From Phyllobacteriaceae bacterium (GTDB lineage Bacteria; Pseudomonadota; Alphaproteobacteria; Rhizobiales; Rhizobiaceae): a DNA stretch of 64,000 nt. A program made the position numbers and the translations under genes. Positions 8,507-16,791 of the stretch are shown here, in pieces; the first letter of the stretch is position 1, and each line of letters begins with the position of its first letter. The stretch covers positions 1-64,000 of the forward strand of contig PAPF01000034.1 in NCBI GenBank assembly GCA_002708825.1. Direction: 5' to 3'. The notes beneath the pieces are model-generated. The model was given only the letters and a program-made list of their open reading frames with translations. It made no database searches and was not told the origin of the DNA.

Positions 8507-9970
8507 TCAGAACAGCGAGAAATATTCACGGTGCTCCCATTCGGAGATTTCCGACAGGTAGCGGTCCCACTCGGCCCGTTTGATGCGGGTCAGCCAGCCG
8601 GCGACATCCTCGCCCAGCGCATCGCGCCAGAAGGCGCTGGCCGCAAAGGCATCGATGGCGGCACCGAGATTGCGCGGCAGGCGTTCGGCGTCACCGGCGT
8701 AGGGGCTTTCCACCGGCGCGGGCGCGGTCAGCCCGCGCGTCACGCCATCGAGGCCGGCGAGGATCTGCGAGGCGATGGCCAGGTGCGGATTGGCCGCTGG
8801 CTCGGGGGTCCGGTTCTCGATGCGGCTGGCCGGATCGCCTTCGCGGAACAGGGCACGCAGCATGGCGCCCTTGTTGTCGTGGGCCCATTGCACGCGGTCG
8901 GGCGCCAGCAATGCGGAGAGATAGCGCTTGTAGCCGTTGACGGTCGGCGTCGTCAGCATGCAGCCGGACACGGCGTGCTCCAGAAGGCCGGCGATCCAGC
9001 CCGAGGCGATGGCGGTCGGCTCACGGCCGGCCTGCGGCGTGAAGCGGTTTTCGTCGCTGTCGATGTCCGTGACCGACTGATGCACGTGCCAGCCGCTCGC
9101 CATGCCGTTCGGCACGCGCGGGCGTGACATGAAGGTGGCGTGCAAGCCGTTGCGGGCGCAGACGGACTTGACCATGTGGCGGAACAGGACCGCATTGTCG
9201 GCTGCCGCCATGGCGCGCTGCGGATCGAAGGTGAACTCGAACTGGCTGGGTCCGAACTCGATCTCCATGGTGCGGACGGGAAGATCCATGGCCTGGGCGG
9301 CCCGGCGCAACTCGTCCATCACCGGTTCCAGCGCGTCATAGCGCGCCTCGGTGAGGTACTGGTAGCCGTGGGTGAGCAATTGGGTCTCGGGTGGCGTGGC
9401 GGGCATGCCGCCATCGCCATGGGCCAGTTTCTCGTCGGCCACCGAAAAGACGAAGAATTCCTGTTCCAGGCCGAATAGCGCGTCGAGGCCTGCCCCGTTG
9501 AGCCGGTCGAGGGCGCGCGCAAGGATGCCGCGCGCCGACAGGGGCAGCGGTTCGCCATCGGCCTGCCAGATGTCGCAGAGAATGAGTGCGGAATGCGGCG
9601 ACCATGGCAGCGGGCGGAAGCTGCGCGGATCGGGTACCATGAGGAAATCGCCCGCACCGGTCAGCACGCCCCGGCCGAAACCGGCATCAGCGGCCCAGAC
9701 ATCGAAGACCGTGCGATGCGAGGTGTCCTTCAGCAGCAGCGTCGAGGTCATGGCCACGCCGGAGCGGAAGGCCGAGGCCAGCGCGCCGGCGACCAGCGTC
9801 TTGCCGCGCAGGACGCCGTGCTGGTCGATGAAGCAGACGCGCACGGTCTCGAACTCGCCGGCTTCCATCTCGGCGCAGATTTCGGCCGCGCGGCGGAAGC
9901 CTTCATCGTCGAGCAGGCCCTTGCGGCCGGTGAGACCCGATTTCAGGCTGTCTGGCGTGATCGCTCCCAT
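8507..9970 (-). CDS. Glutamine-synthetase-family ligase (probably gamma-glutamyl-amine forming)
   Basis: A 487-aa protein of the GS superfamily. It has the EQE metal site in GLEQEFFVF, the substrate/metal histidine in NGMASGWHVHQS, and the nucleotide/glutamate region IENRTPEPAANPHLA. It is close to GS-I length but lacks the adenylylation-loop context of GlnA. This points to the GlnA-like/PuuA group that attaches glutamate to amines. The ATG at 9970 has GAGG 6 nt upstream; a TTG at 9982 would overlap the preceding gene. It follows the Rieske oxygenase gene by 8 nt. In aniline catabolism a GS-like enzyme supplies a gamma-glutamyl substrate to a Rieske oxygenase, so a similar partnership is plausible here. 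The substrate is unknown. Confidence 0.8.
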   Translation of the reverse strand: MGAITPDSLKSGLTGRKGLLDDEGFRRAAEICAEMEAGEFETVRVCFIDQHGVLRGKTLVAGALASAFRSGVAMTSTLLLKDTSHRTVFDVWAADAGFGRGVLTGAGDFLMVPDPRSFRPLPWSPHSALILCDIWQADGEPLPLSARGILARALDRLNGAGLDALFGLEQEFFVFSVADEKLAHGDGGMPATPPETQLLTHGYQYLTEARYDALEPVMDELRRAAQAMDLPVRTMEIEFGPSQFEFTFDPQRAMAAADNAVLFRHMVKSVCARNGLHATFMSRPRVPNGMASGWHVHQSVTDIDSDENRFTPQAGREPTAIASGWIAGLLEHAVSGCMLTTPTVNGYKRYLSALLAPDRVQWAHDNKGAMLRALFREGDPASRIENRTPEPAANPHLAIASQILAGLDGVTRGLTAPAPVESPYAGDAERLPRNLGAAIDAFAASAFWRDALGEDVAGWLTRIKRAEWDRYLSEISEWEHREYFSLF

Positions 9971-9978
9971 CGCGCGCC

Positions 9979-11286
9979 TCAAGCCCAGGAACAGGCGGAA
10001 CGGCGTTCGGCGTCGGCACGTTCATAGACGTCCCGCCAGTCCTCGCCGGCCGCGCCGATGGCGTCCACCGCCGCCGGACCGGTGACGCCGGCCGCCGAAC
10101 CGTTGGCCATGGGCAGTGCATGATCCTCGCCCTTGCCGACGGCCTCGATGGCGGCACGCAGCATCCGGCGATAGCGCGAGATGCCGATGTCGGAACGGCC
10201 AAGATGCTCCTGGGTGCGGTCCTGGATGCGCCCCATGCTTTCCACGGCCCACTGGTCATGCACGTTGATGTCCATGCCCATGCCGGTATAGGTGCGGTCC
10301 TTCTGCTCGGCGGGATCGTAACCGTAATTGTTGGCGCGGTTCTTCAGCGGCGCGTAATCCGGCAGGCGGTGCTCCTTCAGCCTCTGCTCGCGCATCAGCG
10401 TCTTGTTCACCGGCGCTCCGAAACTGGTGAACATGGAATACCAGTAGCAGGTCTCGTCATCGACGGGCACATGCCATTGGGTGATCGTCATCTCGCGCGA
10501 CATGGGGATGACAATGGCTTCCGGGAAAAGCTGGTTGGTGACGCGCACATGGGTGCGTCCGTCCTCCATGTGGCGCAGCGCGACGAGCCGCAGGCCGTGC
10601 GGTGCGTCCTCGACCACGATCTCCGGACGCGGATAGTCGCGCAGCAGCTTCGTCATCGGGATTTCGGTATCGGCGGCCTTGTCGCGGAACTGCTTGCCAT
10701 AGCTTGCGGACGGGTCCTCGTCCTCCAGGAACCGGTGCAGGAAGGAGGCGTGCGCGGGATCGATGCCCACTTCCATGGCCTGCAGCCAGTTGCATTCCCA
10801 CAGGCCCTTGAAGGCGAAGACATGGCTGTCAGGTGCGGTGAAGCAGTCGAGCGCGGGGAAAGGCGGCGGGTCACCGGGACCCATATAGGCGAAGACGATG
10901 CCGTTGCGTTCCACAACCGGATAGGCGACCGCCCGGATGTTTTCATGCATCCGGCTGCCTTCCGGCTCGGCGGGCTGTTCCACGCATTGGCCGTCGCGGT
11001 TGAAGTGCCAGCCATGGAAGGGGCAGCGCAGGCCGTTGTCCTCCAGCCGGCCGTAGCACATGTCGGCGCCGCGATGAGGGCAGTGACGCCCGATCAGGCC
11101 CAGCTTGCCCTCCTCGTCGCGGAACAGCACGAGCTTCTCGCCGAGCAGCGTGACCGGCACGACGGGGCGGGCCGAGACGAGTTCCTCGGCCAGGGCAGCA
11201 GGCTGCCAGTAACGGCGCAAGACGTTGCCTGCCGCCGTGCCCGGGCCGATTCGGGTGATCAGGTCGTTCTGCTCCTGGCTCATCAT
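9979..11286 (-). CDS. Rieske [2Fe-2S] aromatic ring-hydroxylating oxygenase, alpha subunit
   Basis: A 435-aa oxygenase. The N-terminal Rieske domain has CPHRGADMCYG (CxH) and CPFHGWHF (CxxH) near residues 69-94. The catalytic domain has the mononuclear-iron motif GIDPAHASFLH. The sequence style resembles the phthalate 4,5-dioxygenase / O-demethylase group (single alpha component). No beta subunit, ferredoxin or reductase gene is nearby, so electrons must come from a reductase encoded elsewhere. GGGAGG precedes the ATG. It lies 90 nt after maiA and 8 nt before the GS-like ligase, suggesting one catabolic operon. The aromatic or amine-derived substrate cannot be told from sequence. Confidence 0.85.
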   Translation of the reverse strand: MMSQEQNDLITRIGPGTAAGNVLRRYWQPAALAEELVSARPVVPVTLLGEKLVLFRDEEGKLGLIGRHCPHRGADMCYGRLEDNGLRCPFHGWHFNRDGQCVEQPAEPEGSRMHENIRAVAYPVVERNGIVFAYMGPGDPPPFPALDCFTAPDSHVFAFKGLWECNWLQAMEVGIDPAHASFLHRFLEDEDPSASYGKQFRDKAADTEIPMTKLLRDYPRPEIVVEDAPHGLRLVALRHMEDGRTHVRVTNQLFPEAIVIPMSREMTITQWHVPVDDETCYWYSMFTSFGAPVNKTLMREQRLKEHRLPDYAPLKNRANNYGYDPAEQKDRTYTGMGMDINVHDQWAVESMGRIQDRTQEHLGRSDIGISRYRRMLRAAIEAVGKGEDHALPMANGSAAGVTGPAAVDAIGAAGEDWRDVYERADAERRSACSWA

Positions 11287-11376
11287 GGCGGCGTTCCTCC
11301 CTTTCCTGTCGGTTCCGTCAATAGCAGGTTTTCAGCCTGGCAGGCGGTTTTCAATGCCTGTTCGAAAGACCTTCGG

Positions 11377-12027
11377 CTATTCCGCGTCAGGCTGGTTCAT
11401 CGGTGCTGCTGCCTGGAAGGCCTCGATCGCCATGCAGGCCTCGTGGATGCGCCGGATCGTCGGATAGGGTTCCATGTCGACCCCGAAGCGGCCGTTGTTG
11501 GCAACCTGGGCCACCAGGCAAAGATCGGCCATGGTCACATGATCGCCGTGGCAGAATTCGCCGGTGGCTTCGCTTGCGGCCAGCATCTGCTCCATCGGCG
11601 CAAAGGTCTCGGCCACCCAGTGGCGGAACCAGCCGGCCACGGCGGCATCGTCAGCGCCGAAGCGCTCGCGAATCGCGTTGAGGACCCGCAGGTTGTTCAC
11701 CGGGTGGATGTCGCAGCCGATCATCTGGGAGAGCATGCGCACCTGCGCCCTGCCATGGGGATCGGCGGGCAGCAGCGGCGGTTCGGGCACCATCTCGTCG
11801 ATGAATTCGATGATGGCGAGCGACTGGCCGAGCACCGTGCCATCCGACCAGACCAGCGCCGGCACCAGGCCCTGCGGATTGACGGCCAGGAATTCCGGCG
11901 CGCGGTTGCCGCCGTGGCGCAAGTGGTGGGCGACGTAGTCATAGTCGATGCCCTTGAGCGCCAGCGCGATGCGCACGCGGTAGGACGTGGACGAGCGGAA
12001 ATAGTTGTGCAGCGTGATGTCGGCCAT
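11377..12027 (-). CDS. maiA: Maleylacetoacetate isomerase / zeta-class glutathione S-transferase
   Basis: A 216-aa zeta-class GST. The active-site motif SSTSYRVRIALALKG follows the first beta strand (residues 12-26), and NPQGLVPALV and QSLAIIEFID form the glutathione-binding thioredoxin fold. The C-terminal helical domain has the usual length and ends GVDMEPYPTIRRIHEACMAI. Family members isomerise maleylacetoacetate or maleylpyruvate, late steps of homogentisate or gentisate breakdown. As the first gene of a run with a Rieske oxygenase, it may serve a ring-cleavage intermediate, although no ring-cleavage dioxygenase is in the window. GGAGG precedes the ATG by 6 nt. Confidence 0.85.
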   Translation of the reverse strand: MADITLHNYFRSSTSYRVRIALALKGIDYDYVAHHLRHGGNRAPEFLAVNPQGLVPALVWSDGTVLGQSLAIIEFIDEMVPEPPLLPADPHGRAQVRMLSQMIGCDIHPVNNLRVLNAIRERFGADDAAVAGWFRHWVAETFAPMEQMLAASEATGEFCHGDHVTMADLCLVAQVANNGRFGVDMEPYPTIRRIHEACMAIEAFQAAAPMNQPDAE

Positions 12028-12424
12028 CGTGGTCCTCCGGTCTCAATATCTGCCATCCGGCAAGGCGCCAAACTGCCCCGTGACGGTTCACAAGGCAAGC
12101 ATCGTTCGCCCATGCGGAACAACAGTCCGGCCGTGCCGTTGACGGTCGCGACACGGCGCGTGTCAACCGGACATGACGGCATGGAGAACGGGTGCGATTT
12201 TTCCGGTTTCCCGCCCCGGCCAACGAAACGGCAGACGAGCTCCTGTCCCGTCCGCGCCTGTCGCTGCCCTCGCGGCTTGCCGGCACGGGGCAATTTTTTC
12301 CAACATAACCCACTTATAAAGGCAGATTTTCTCCCCGGTCACATCCCGGCGCAATCCCGGACGGCGATTTTCGCGCCCCGGTCCCTATCCTCCGGTATCC
12401 CCTGTTTCCGGAAGGATAGCGGTC
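12028..12424. promoter_or_regulatory. 397-bp divergent intergenic region, maiA / yeeE-like gene
   Basis: No gene is supported here. It should hold divergent promoters. A GTTGAC (12138-12143) and a GTCAAC (12162-12167) form an 18-nt-spaced inverted repeat that could be an operator. A TTATAA at 12314-12319 after an AT-rich run could be part of a promoter for the transporter. All are weak. Confidence 0.3.
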
Positions 12425-13522
12425 ATGATCGATCTCGTTCCCCTCATCGACACACTTGGCGAAAACGGCGCGGCGCTGGCCGGTGGCGCCGTCCTCGGCC
12501 TTGTCTTCGGCATCGCCGCGCAGCGTTCTGCCTTCTGCACCCGGTCCGCCGTCATCGGCCTGTTCGGGACAGACCGCCGTGCGGCCGCTATCTGGCTCGC
12601 CGGTTTCGCAGCCGCGATCCTGGCGGTGCAGTGGCTGATCGGAAACGGTTCCGTGGACGTGGCGGAAACCCGCTTCTTCTCCACCGCGCAAAGCCTGTCG
12701 GGCGCGCTGATCGGCGGCGGGTTTTTCGGCCTCGGCATGGTGCTTGCGCGCGGCTGCGTATCGCGCCATCTCGTGCTGGCCGCCGGCGGCAATATCCGGG
12801 CCCTGGTGACAACGCTCGTCATCGCGCTCACTGGGCTGGCCACCTATTCCGGCGTTCTCGTGCCAGCGCGCGACGCGATCGGCGGCCTCTGGAACACTGC
12901 CACCATCGGCGGGAACGATCTTCTGGCCCATGCCGGGCTCGGCCAGGGCGCAGGCATTGCCATTGGCGCGGCGCTTGCCATCGCGGCGCTCGCCCTGGCC
13001 CTTGCCGCGCGGGCCTCGGCCTGGCGCATCCTCGGCGGCGTGGCTGTCGGGCTCGCCGTGGCCGGTGGCTGGTATTTCACCTACACGCTGTCGCTCCAGG
13101 TATTCGAGCCGATCCAGGCAGAGAGCCTGTCCTTCATCCGTCCGCTGGCCACGACGGGCGAACTGGCGACAGGTGCTGCCGAAGGCTTCGGGCTGGATCA
13201 GGGCGTGCTCATCGGGACGCTTGCCGGCGCATTCCTGGCCGCGCTCGCCTTCGGCGAGTTCCGCCTTTCCGGCTTTCGCGATCCGGGCGCGGCGGCCGCC
13301 TGGCGTTATCCGGCCGGCGGCGCGCTCATGGGCTTCGGCGGCATCCTGGCGGTCGGCTGCACGATCGGCGCGGGCTTTACCGGCGGCGCGGTGCTGGCCG
13401 TTTCCGCGCTGGCCGGGCTCGGCGCCATGGTGGCATCGGCAGCGCTTGCGCACCGGATCATCGATGTTCCCGCCGGCACGCGGCGGAGCGCCGCATCCGC
13501 TGTCGCGCAACCCGCGGAATAA
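12425..13522 (+). CDS. YeeE/YedE-family (SoxT-like) sulfur-anion transporter
   Basis: Polytopic inner-membrane protein (365 aa). It carries the family's internal duplication, with Cys-containing motifs in each part: RSAFCTRSAV, GMVLARGCVSRHLVLAAGG and GILAVGCTIGAGFTGG. Such motifs are implicated in passing thiosulfate (TsuA) in the family. It is the same length and design as the SoxT protein at 24856-25953 but clearly diverged. It is convergent with soxF across a strong terminator, so it sits just outside the sox operon while bordering it. Thiosulfate or a related sulfane-sulfur compound is the likely substrate. Confidence 0.82.
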   Translation: MIDLVPLIDTLGENGAALAGGAVLGLVFGIAAQRSAFCTRSAVIGLFGTDRRAAAIWLAGFAAAILAVQWLIGNGSVDVAETRFFSTAQSLSGALIGGGFFGLGMVLARGCVSRHLVLAAGGNIRALVTTLVIALTGLATYSGVLVPARDAIGGLWNTATIGGNDLLAHAGLGQGAGIAIGAALAIAALALALAARASAWRILGGVAVGLAVAGGWYFTYTLSLQVFEPIQAESLSFIRPLATTGELATGAAEGFGLDQGVLIGTLAGAFLAALAFGEFRLSGFRDPGAAAAWRYPAGGALMGFGGILAVGCTIGAGFTGGAVLAVSALAGLGAMVASAALAHRIIDVPAGTRRSAASAVAQPAE

Positions 13523-13545
13523 TCATCCTCACTTCAAGACAGGAA

Positions 13546-13574
13546 GCGGCGGTGCAACCCGGTTGCACCGCCGC
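13546..13574. terminator. Bidirectional terminator between yeeE-like gene and soxF
   Basis: A perfect inverted repeat, GCGGCGGTGCAACC and GGTTGCACCGCCGC around a single central base, lies in the convergent gap. A short T-rich stretch follows on each strand. The position fits termination of both the transporter gene and the long sox transcript. Confidence 0.75.
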
Positions 13575-13625
13575 TTGCCGTCCGTGTCCGCGCTGCCCGG
13601 CACGGACACCGGGAGGAAGGCGTGA

Positions 13626-14897
13626 TCAGCCGAACATGTCGGCCGTGATGCCGGCATACCAGCCGACCGATTCCTCGTAGGTCGCCTTGCGCAGGGCCGC
13701 ATCCTCGCCTGTCTGCGAGATGAAGCTGGAGGTGGACGCGATCTGCCCGTCCTGCGGCGCATATTGCGCTCCGACCTTCACGCCGTCGTCGGTCTCGATG
13801 AGACTCCAGCAGGTGTTGGAGTACTTCGCAGGGAAGACCTTCGAGCCGGTCAGGTCGCCGCGAATGTTCATCGAGGCGACCTTGGCCTGGCTGTTGGCCG
13901 AGAAGCCGGACTTCGGCATGGCGCCGGCAATGCAGGCATCGCCAATGACGAAGATGTTCTCGTCCATCGTCGAGCGCATGGAAGCGGCGTCAATGGGGCA
14001 GAAGCCGCTGTCATCGGTCAGGCCGGCCTCGGCCGCGATCATGCCGGCCTTTTGCGCGGGAATGACGTTGAGCAGCGCGCCCTTGAAGGTATCGAAGTCG
14101 GTTTCCACCGTGCCGGCATTCACGTCGACGCCCTTGATGCCGCCGTGGATTTCAGGCCCGTACCATTCGACCATGCCCGGATAGTATTTCTCCCAGCCCT
14201 CGGTGAAGAGGCCCTGCTTGGAGAACTTGTCCTTGGGATCGATGATGATGATCTTGGCATCCACGCCCTTGGCCTTGAGCAGGTGGGCCATCATCGAGAC
14301 GCGCTCATAGGGGCCGGGCGGGCAGCGGTAGGGGTTGGGTGGCGCGACCATGACGATCTGCTCGCCATTGCCGACGGCATCCAGCTTGTCCTTGAGCAAT
14401 TGCGTCTGGGGACCGGCCTTCCAGGCATGCGGTGCGATCTCGGCGGCTTCCTCGGAATAACCGGCAATGGAATCCCAGATCATGTCGATGCCCGGCGACA
14501 CGACGAGGCGGTCGTAGGGGATTTCCGAGCCGTCGGCCATGATGACCTTGCGGGCGCCGCGATCAACGGTCCTGGCATAGCCGGTGACCTTGGTGATCCC
14601 GTAATTCGCCTCCAGCTTCTCATAGCCATGGGTGATCGATTCGAAATCGCGGAAACCGCCCAGATAGAGATTGGAAAAGAAGCAGGTCGTGAACTTGTCG
14701 GAATCATCGATGAGCGTGACGTCGATCTCGCCCTTGGAGTCCTTGGCGATGTAGCGCGCGGCGGTCGCGCCGCCGGCACCGCCGCCGATCACTACCACCC
14801 TGGGCTTGCCCTGGGCCCGAAGATAGGCCGGCATGGCCAAGGTTGCTGCACCGGCGCCAACCGCCAGTCCGAAATGCCTGCGATTCAATCTAATCAT
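13626..14897 (-). CDS. soxF: Sulfide dehydrogenase flavoprotein SoxF (FccB-type)
   Basis: Periplasmic FAD protein (423 aa). It has a Tat-type leader (NRRHFGLAVG) followed by the dinucleotide motif VVVIGGGAGG at 34-43. The likely covalent-FAD cysteine is C72 in FTTCFFSN. The redox-active pair fits C192 (NPYRCPPGPYE) and C363 (NTCWSL), as in flavocytochrome c. It pairs with the dihaem cytochrome SoxE to form a sulfide:cytochrome c oxidoreductase that assists Sox-dependent sulfur oxidation. It is the last gene of the soxXYZABCDEF run; AGGAGG lies 5 nt before the ATG, 34 nt after soxE. Confidence 0.92.
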   Translation of the reverse strand: MIRLNRRHFGLAVGAGAATLAMPAYLRAQGKPRVVVIGGGAGGATAARYIAKDSKGEIDVTLIDDSDKFTTCFFSNLYLGGFRDFESITHGYEKLEANYGITKVTGYARTVDRGARKVIMADGSEIPYDRLVVSPGIDMIWDSIAGYSEEAAEIAPHAWKAGPQTQLLKDKLDAVGNGEQIVMVAPPNPYRCPPGPYERVSMMAHLLKAKGVDAKIIIIDPKDKFSKQGLFTEGWEKYYPGMVEWYGPEIHGGIKGVDVNAGTVETDFDTFKGALLNVIPAQKAGMIAAEAGLTDDSGFCPIDAASMRSTMDENIFVIGDACIAGAMPKSGFSANSQAKVASMNIRGDLTGSKVFPAKYSNTCWSLIETDDGVKVGAQYAPQDGQIASTSSFISQTGEDAALRKATYEESVGWYAGITADMFG

Positions 14898-14931
14898 GTC
14901 TTCCTCCTGACTGACCGATCCTGCATTGAGC

Positions 14932-15684
14932 CTATTGCGGTTCCAGACCGTTGAAATAGGCGGCGAGCGCGGCGATTTCCTCGTTGGTAAGGTTGGCGAC
15001 GCGAAGCTTCATGACCTCGTTTGAACGGATGTTGTTCTTGTACTCGAACAGGGCGCGAATGAAATAATCCTTCGGCACGCCAACGATGGACGGAATGCCG
15101 TCGGCATGGCCGGTTTCCTGGTGGCAGGTGACACATTCGCCCGCGAGATATTCGCCATATTCGGGGTCGCCCTCCATCTGGAGCACGATCTGTGCAAAGC
15201 CGGTGACGCCGGCGTTCTGCCTGGCTGTCGTGTCCTCGGCGGGCGCCGCCTGCGCCTGGCGCGAAAGATAGGCGATCAGATCGGCGCGGTCCTGCGCATC
15301 CGCCATGCCGCGATAGCTCATCCGGTTTCCCTTGATGAAATCGCGCGGCTTCTCGATGTAGGCGGAAAGCGCTTCCTTGTCCCAGACGAGGCCATCCTCG
15401 CCGGCCTGTTTCAACGCCCTGGAATACCTGAAGCCCTCGGCGCTGCCGGCGGTGCGGCCAATGATGCCGTCCAGATGCGGTCCGACCTTGTGGCGGGCAT
15501 TCTCCCCGACCTCGTGACAGCCCTTGCAGTCCCGAAAAAGCTTTTCGCCGGCGACGGGATCACCGTCGCCAGCGAAGGCCTGTGTCGCGAATGCAAGCAG
15601 AACAGCGGCAATGGCGCCAGACAACCGGCGCCCCGCTGCCGGAGGGCGGCTGCCGCGCCCTCGCTCCCTTTTTCCGGTCAGCAT
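14932..15684 (-). CDS. soxE: Dihaem cytochrome c SoxE
   Basis: A 250-aa exported cytochrome with an arginine-rich N-terminus and a hydrophobic Sec leader (about residues 21-38). Two class I-type haem sites are seen: CKGCH at 53-57 and CVTCH at 184-188. Candidate axial Met residues include RMSYRGM after the first. It is the cytochrome partner of SoxF, giving a periplasmic flavocytochrome c-like complex that passes electrons from sulfide to small cytochromes. GGGAGG precedes the ATG by 6 nt. It lies 45 nt downstream of soxD and 34 nt upstream of soxF. Confidence 0.9.
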   Translation of the reverse strand: MLTGKRERGRGSRPPAAGRRLSGAIAAVLLAFATQAFAGDGDPVAGEKLFRDCKGCHEVGENARHKVGPHLDGIIGRTAGSAEGFRYSRALKQAGEDGLVWDKEALSAYIEKPRDFIKGNRMSYRGMADAQDRADLIAYLSRQAQAAPAEDTTARQNAGVTGFAQIVLQMEGDPEYGEYLAGECVTCHQETGHADGIPSIVGVPKDYFIRALFEYKNNIRSNEVMKLRVANLTNEEIAALAAYFNGLEPQ

Positions 15685-15729
15685 CGGTTTCCTCCCGAAC
15701 CGTGCCTGCCATCCGTTCCCAGTGCCGGA

Positions 15730-16791
15730 TCACTCCTCGTCCGGCGTGACGTCGAGAACAGTGGCACGCATGGTGATCTTCACATCGTCCTTGCAATTGG
15801 TCATGCAAGGCTCGGTGCGCCACTTCGAATACTCCGTCTCTTCCCGGTCGTCGACAATGAAGCCGTCGGCATTGGGCATTTCGACCTCGAGGAAGTTCTC
15901 GTTGCTGAGAACGAACTCGTCATCGACCAGATAGTTGGAGTACAGGATATAGGCGACGATCGCATATGTCTCGTCCGCAGACAGGACCTGTGCCCCGCCA
16001 AACGGCATGGAGCGGTGGACATAGTCCCAGGCCGTCGACAGATAGGGCCAGTAGGAGCCCACCGTCTTCAGCGGATCCTCGTCGGCCAGCGTGCCGTCGC
16101 CACCGGCCAGCTTCGGCCAGTTGTCGACGCCTTCGGCGAATTCACCATGGCATGCCGCGCACTTCTCGGAGAAAAGCGGCTCGCCTTCTGCGACCGAGCC
16201 CGAACCGACAGGCAATCCCGTGCCGTCCGGCATGACGTCGACGTTCCAGGCCGCGACTTCCTCCGGGGTGGCCAGGCGGCCGAGGCCAAACTTGCCCTTC
16301 GACCTGACGGCATCGGCCATGGCGAGCTGTGCGGCAGGCTCTTCCTTGGCTTCGGCGGCAGCGACGGTCTCTTCCTTCGCCGGCGCGGCTTCGGCCTTTT
16401 CCTCACCGGCAGCGGCGGTGGAGAAGGTCTTCAGATAGGCGAGGACATTGGCGATATCCTCATCCTTCTTCAGCCCGGCGAAGGCCATCTTGTTCTTGGG
16501 GATGTAACCCTTCGGATCCGCGAGATAAGCTGCGATCGTCTCGTCGTTCCAGGTGATGCCGGAGTCCGCCATCGCGCTGGAATACTTGAAGCCCTCGACG
16601 GCGCCGGCCTGCCGACCGAAGACGTCGTTGAGGTGCGGGCCGACCTTGTTCTTCGCGCCTTCGCCAACGGCGTGGCAGGCCTTGCACTTGTTGAAGACCT
16701 TCTCGCCGGCATCGGCATCGGCCGCATGGGCCGTGGCCGTCAGGGCGATGAACGCGGTGGCCGCGAGGATTGTATCAAGAAACTTCGACAT
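15730..16791 (-). CDS. soxD: Dihaem cytochrome c SoxD of sulfane dehydrogenase
   Basis: A 353-aa periplasmic cytochrome with a Sec signal (1-23). The haem site CKACH is at 36-40, an E/A/K-rich linker spans about 131-155, and a second haem domain has CAACH at 211-215. SoxD accepts the electrons that the molybdenum protein SoxC removes from SoxY-bound sulfane sulfur. The two-domain length fits SoxD rather than a small cytochrome c. Its ATG lies 17 nt inside the end of soxC, so translation is coupled and the two subunits are made together. Presence of soxCD predicts full oxidation of thiosulfate to sulfate without sulfur globules. Confidence 0.93.
   Translation of the reverse strand: MSKFLDTILAATAFIALTATAHAADADAGEKVFNKCKACHAVGEGAKNKVGPHLNDVFGRQAGAVEGFKYSSAMADSGITWNDETIAAYLADPKGYIPKNKMAFAGLKKDEDIANVLAYLKTFSTAAAGEEKAEAAPAKEETVAAAEAKEEPAAQLAMADAVRSKGKFGLGRLATPEEVAAWNVDVMPDGTGLPVGSGSVAEGEPLFSEKCAACHGEFAEGVDNWPKLAGGDGTLADEDPLKTVGSYWPYLSTAWDYVHRSMPFGGAQVLSADETYAIVAYILYSNYLVDDEFVLSNENFLEVEMPNADGFIVDDREETEYSKWRTEPCMTNCKDDVKITMRATVLDVTPDEE

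Noticed and set aside
11287-11376. Short repeat-like words (GGTTTTCA) in the maiA-Rieske gap
   Set aside because: Too short and imperfect to support an operator or terminator.
10120-13680. 1186-aa plus-strand open frame across the Rieske, maiA and yeeE-like genes
   Set aside because: It is antisense or out of frame to well-supported genes, with His/Arg/Asp-rich composition typical of high-GC shadow frames and no recognisable domain.
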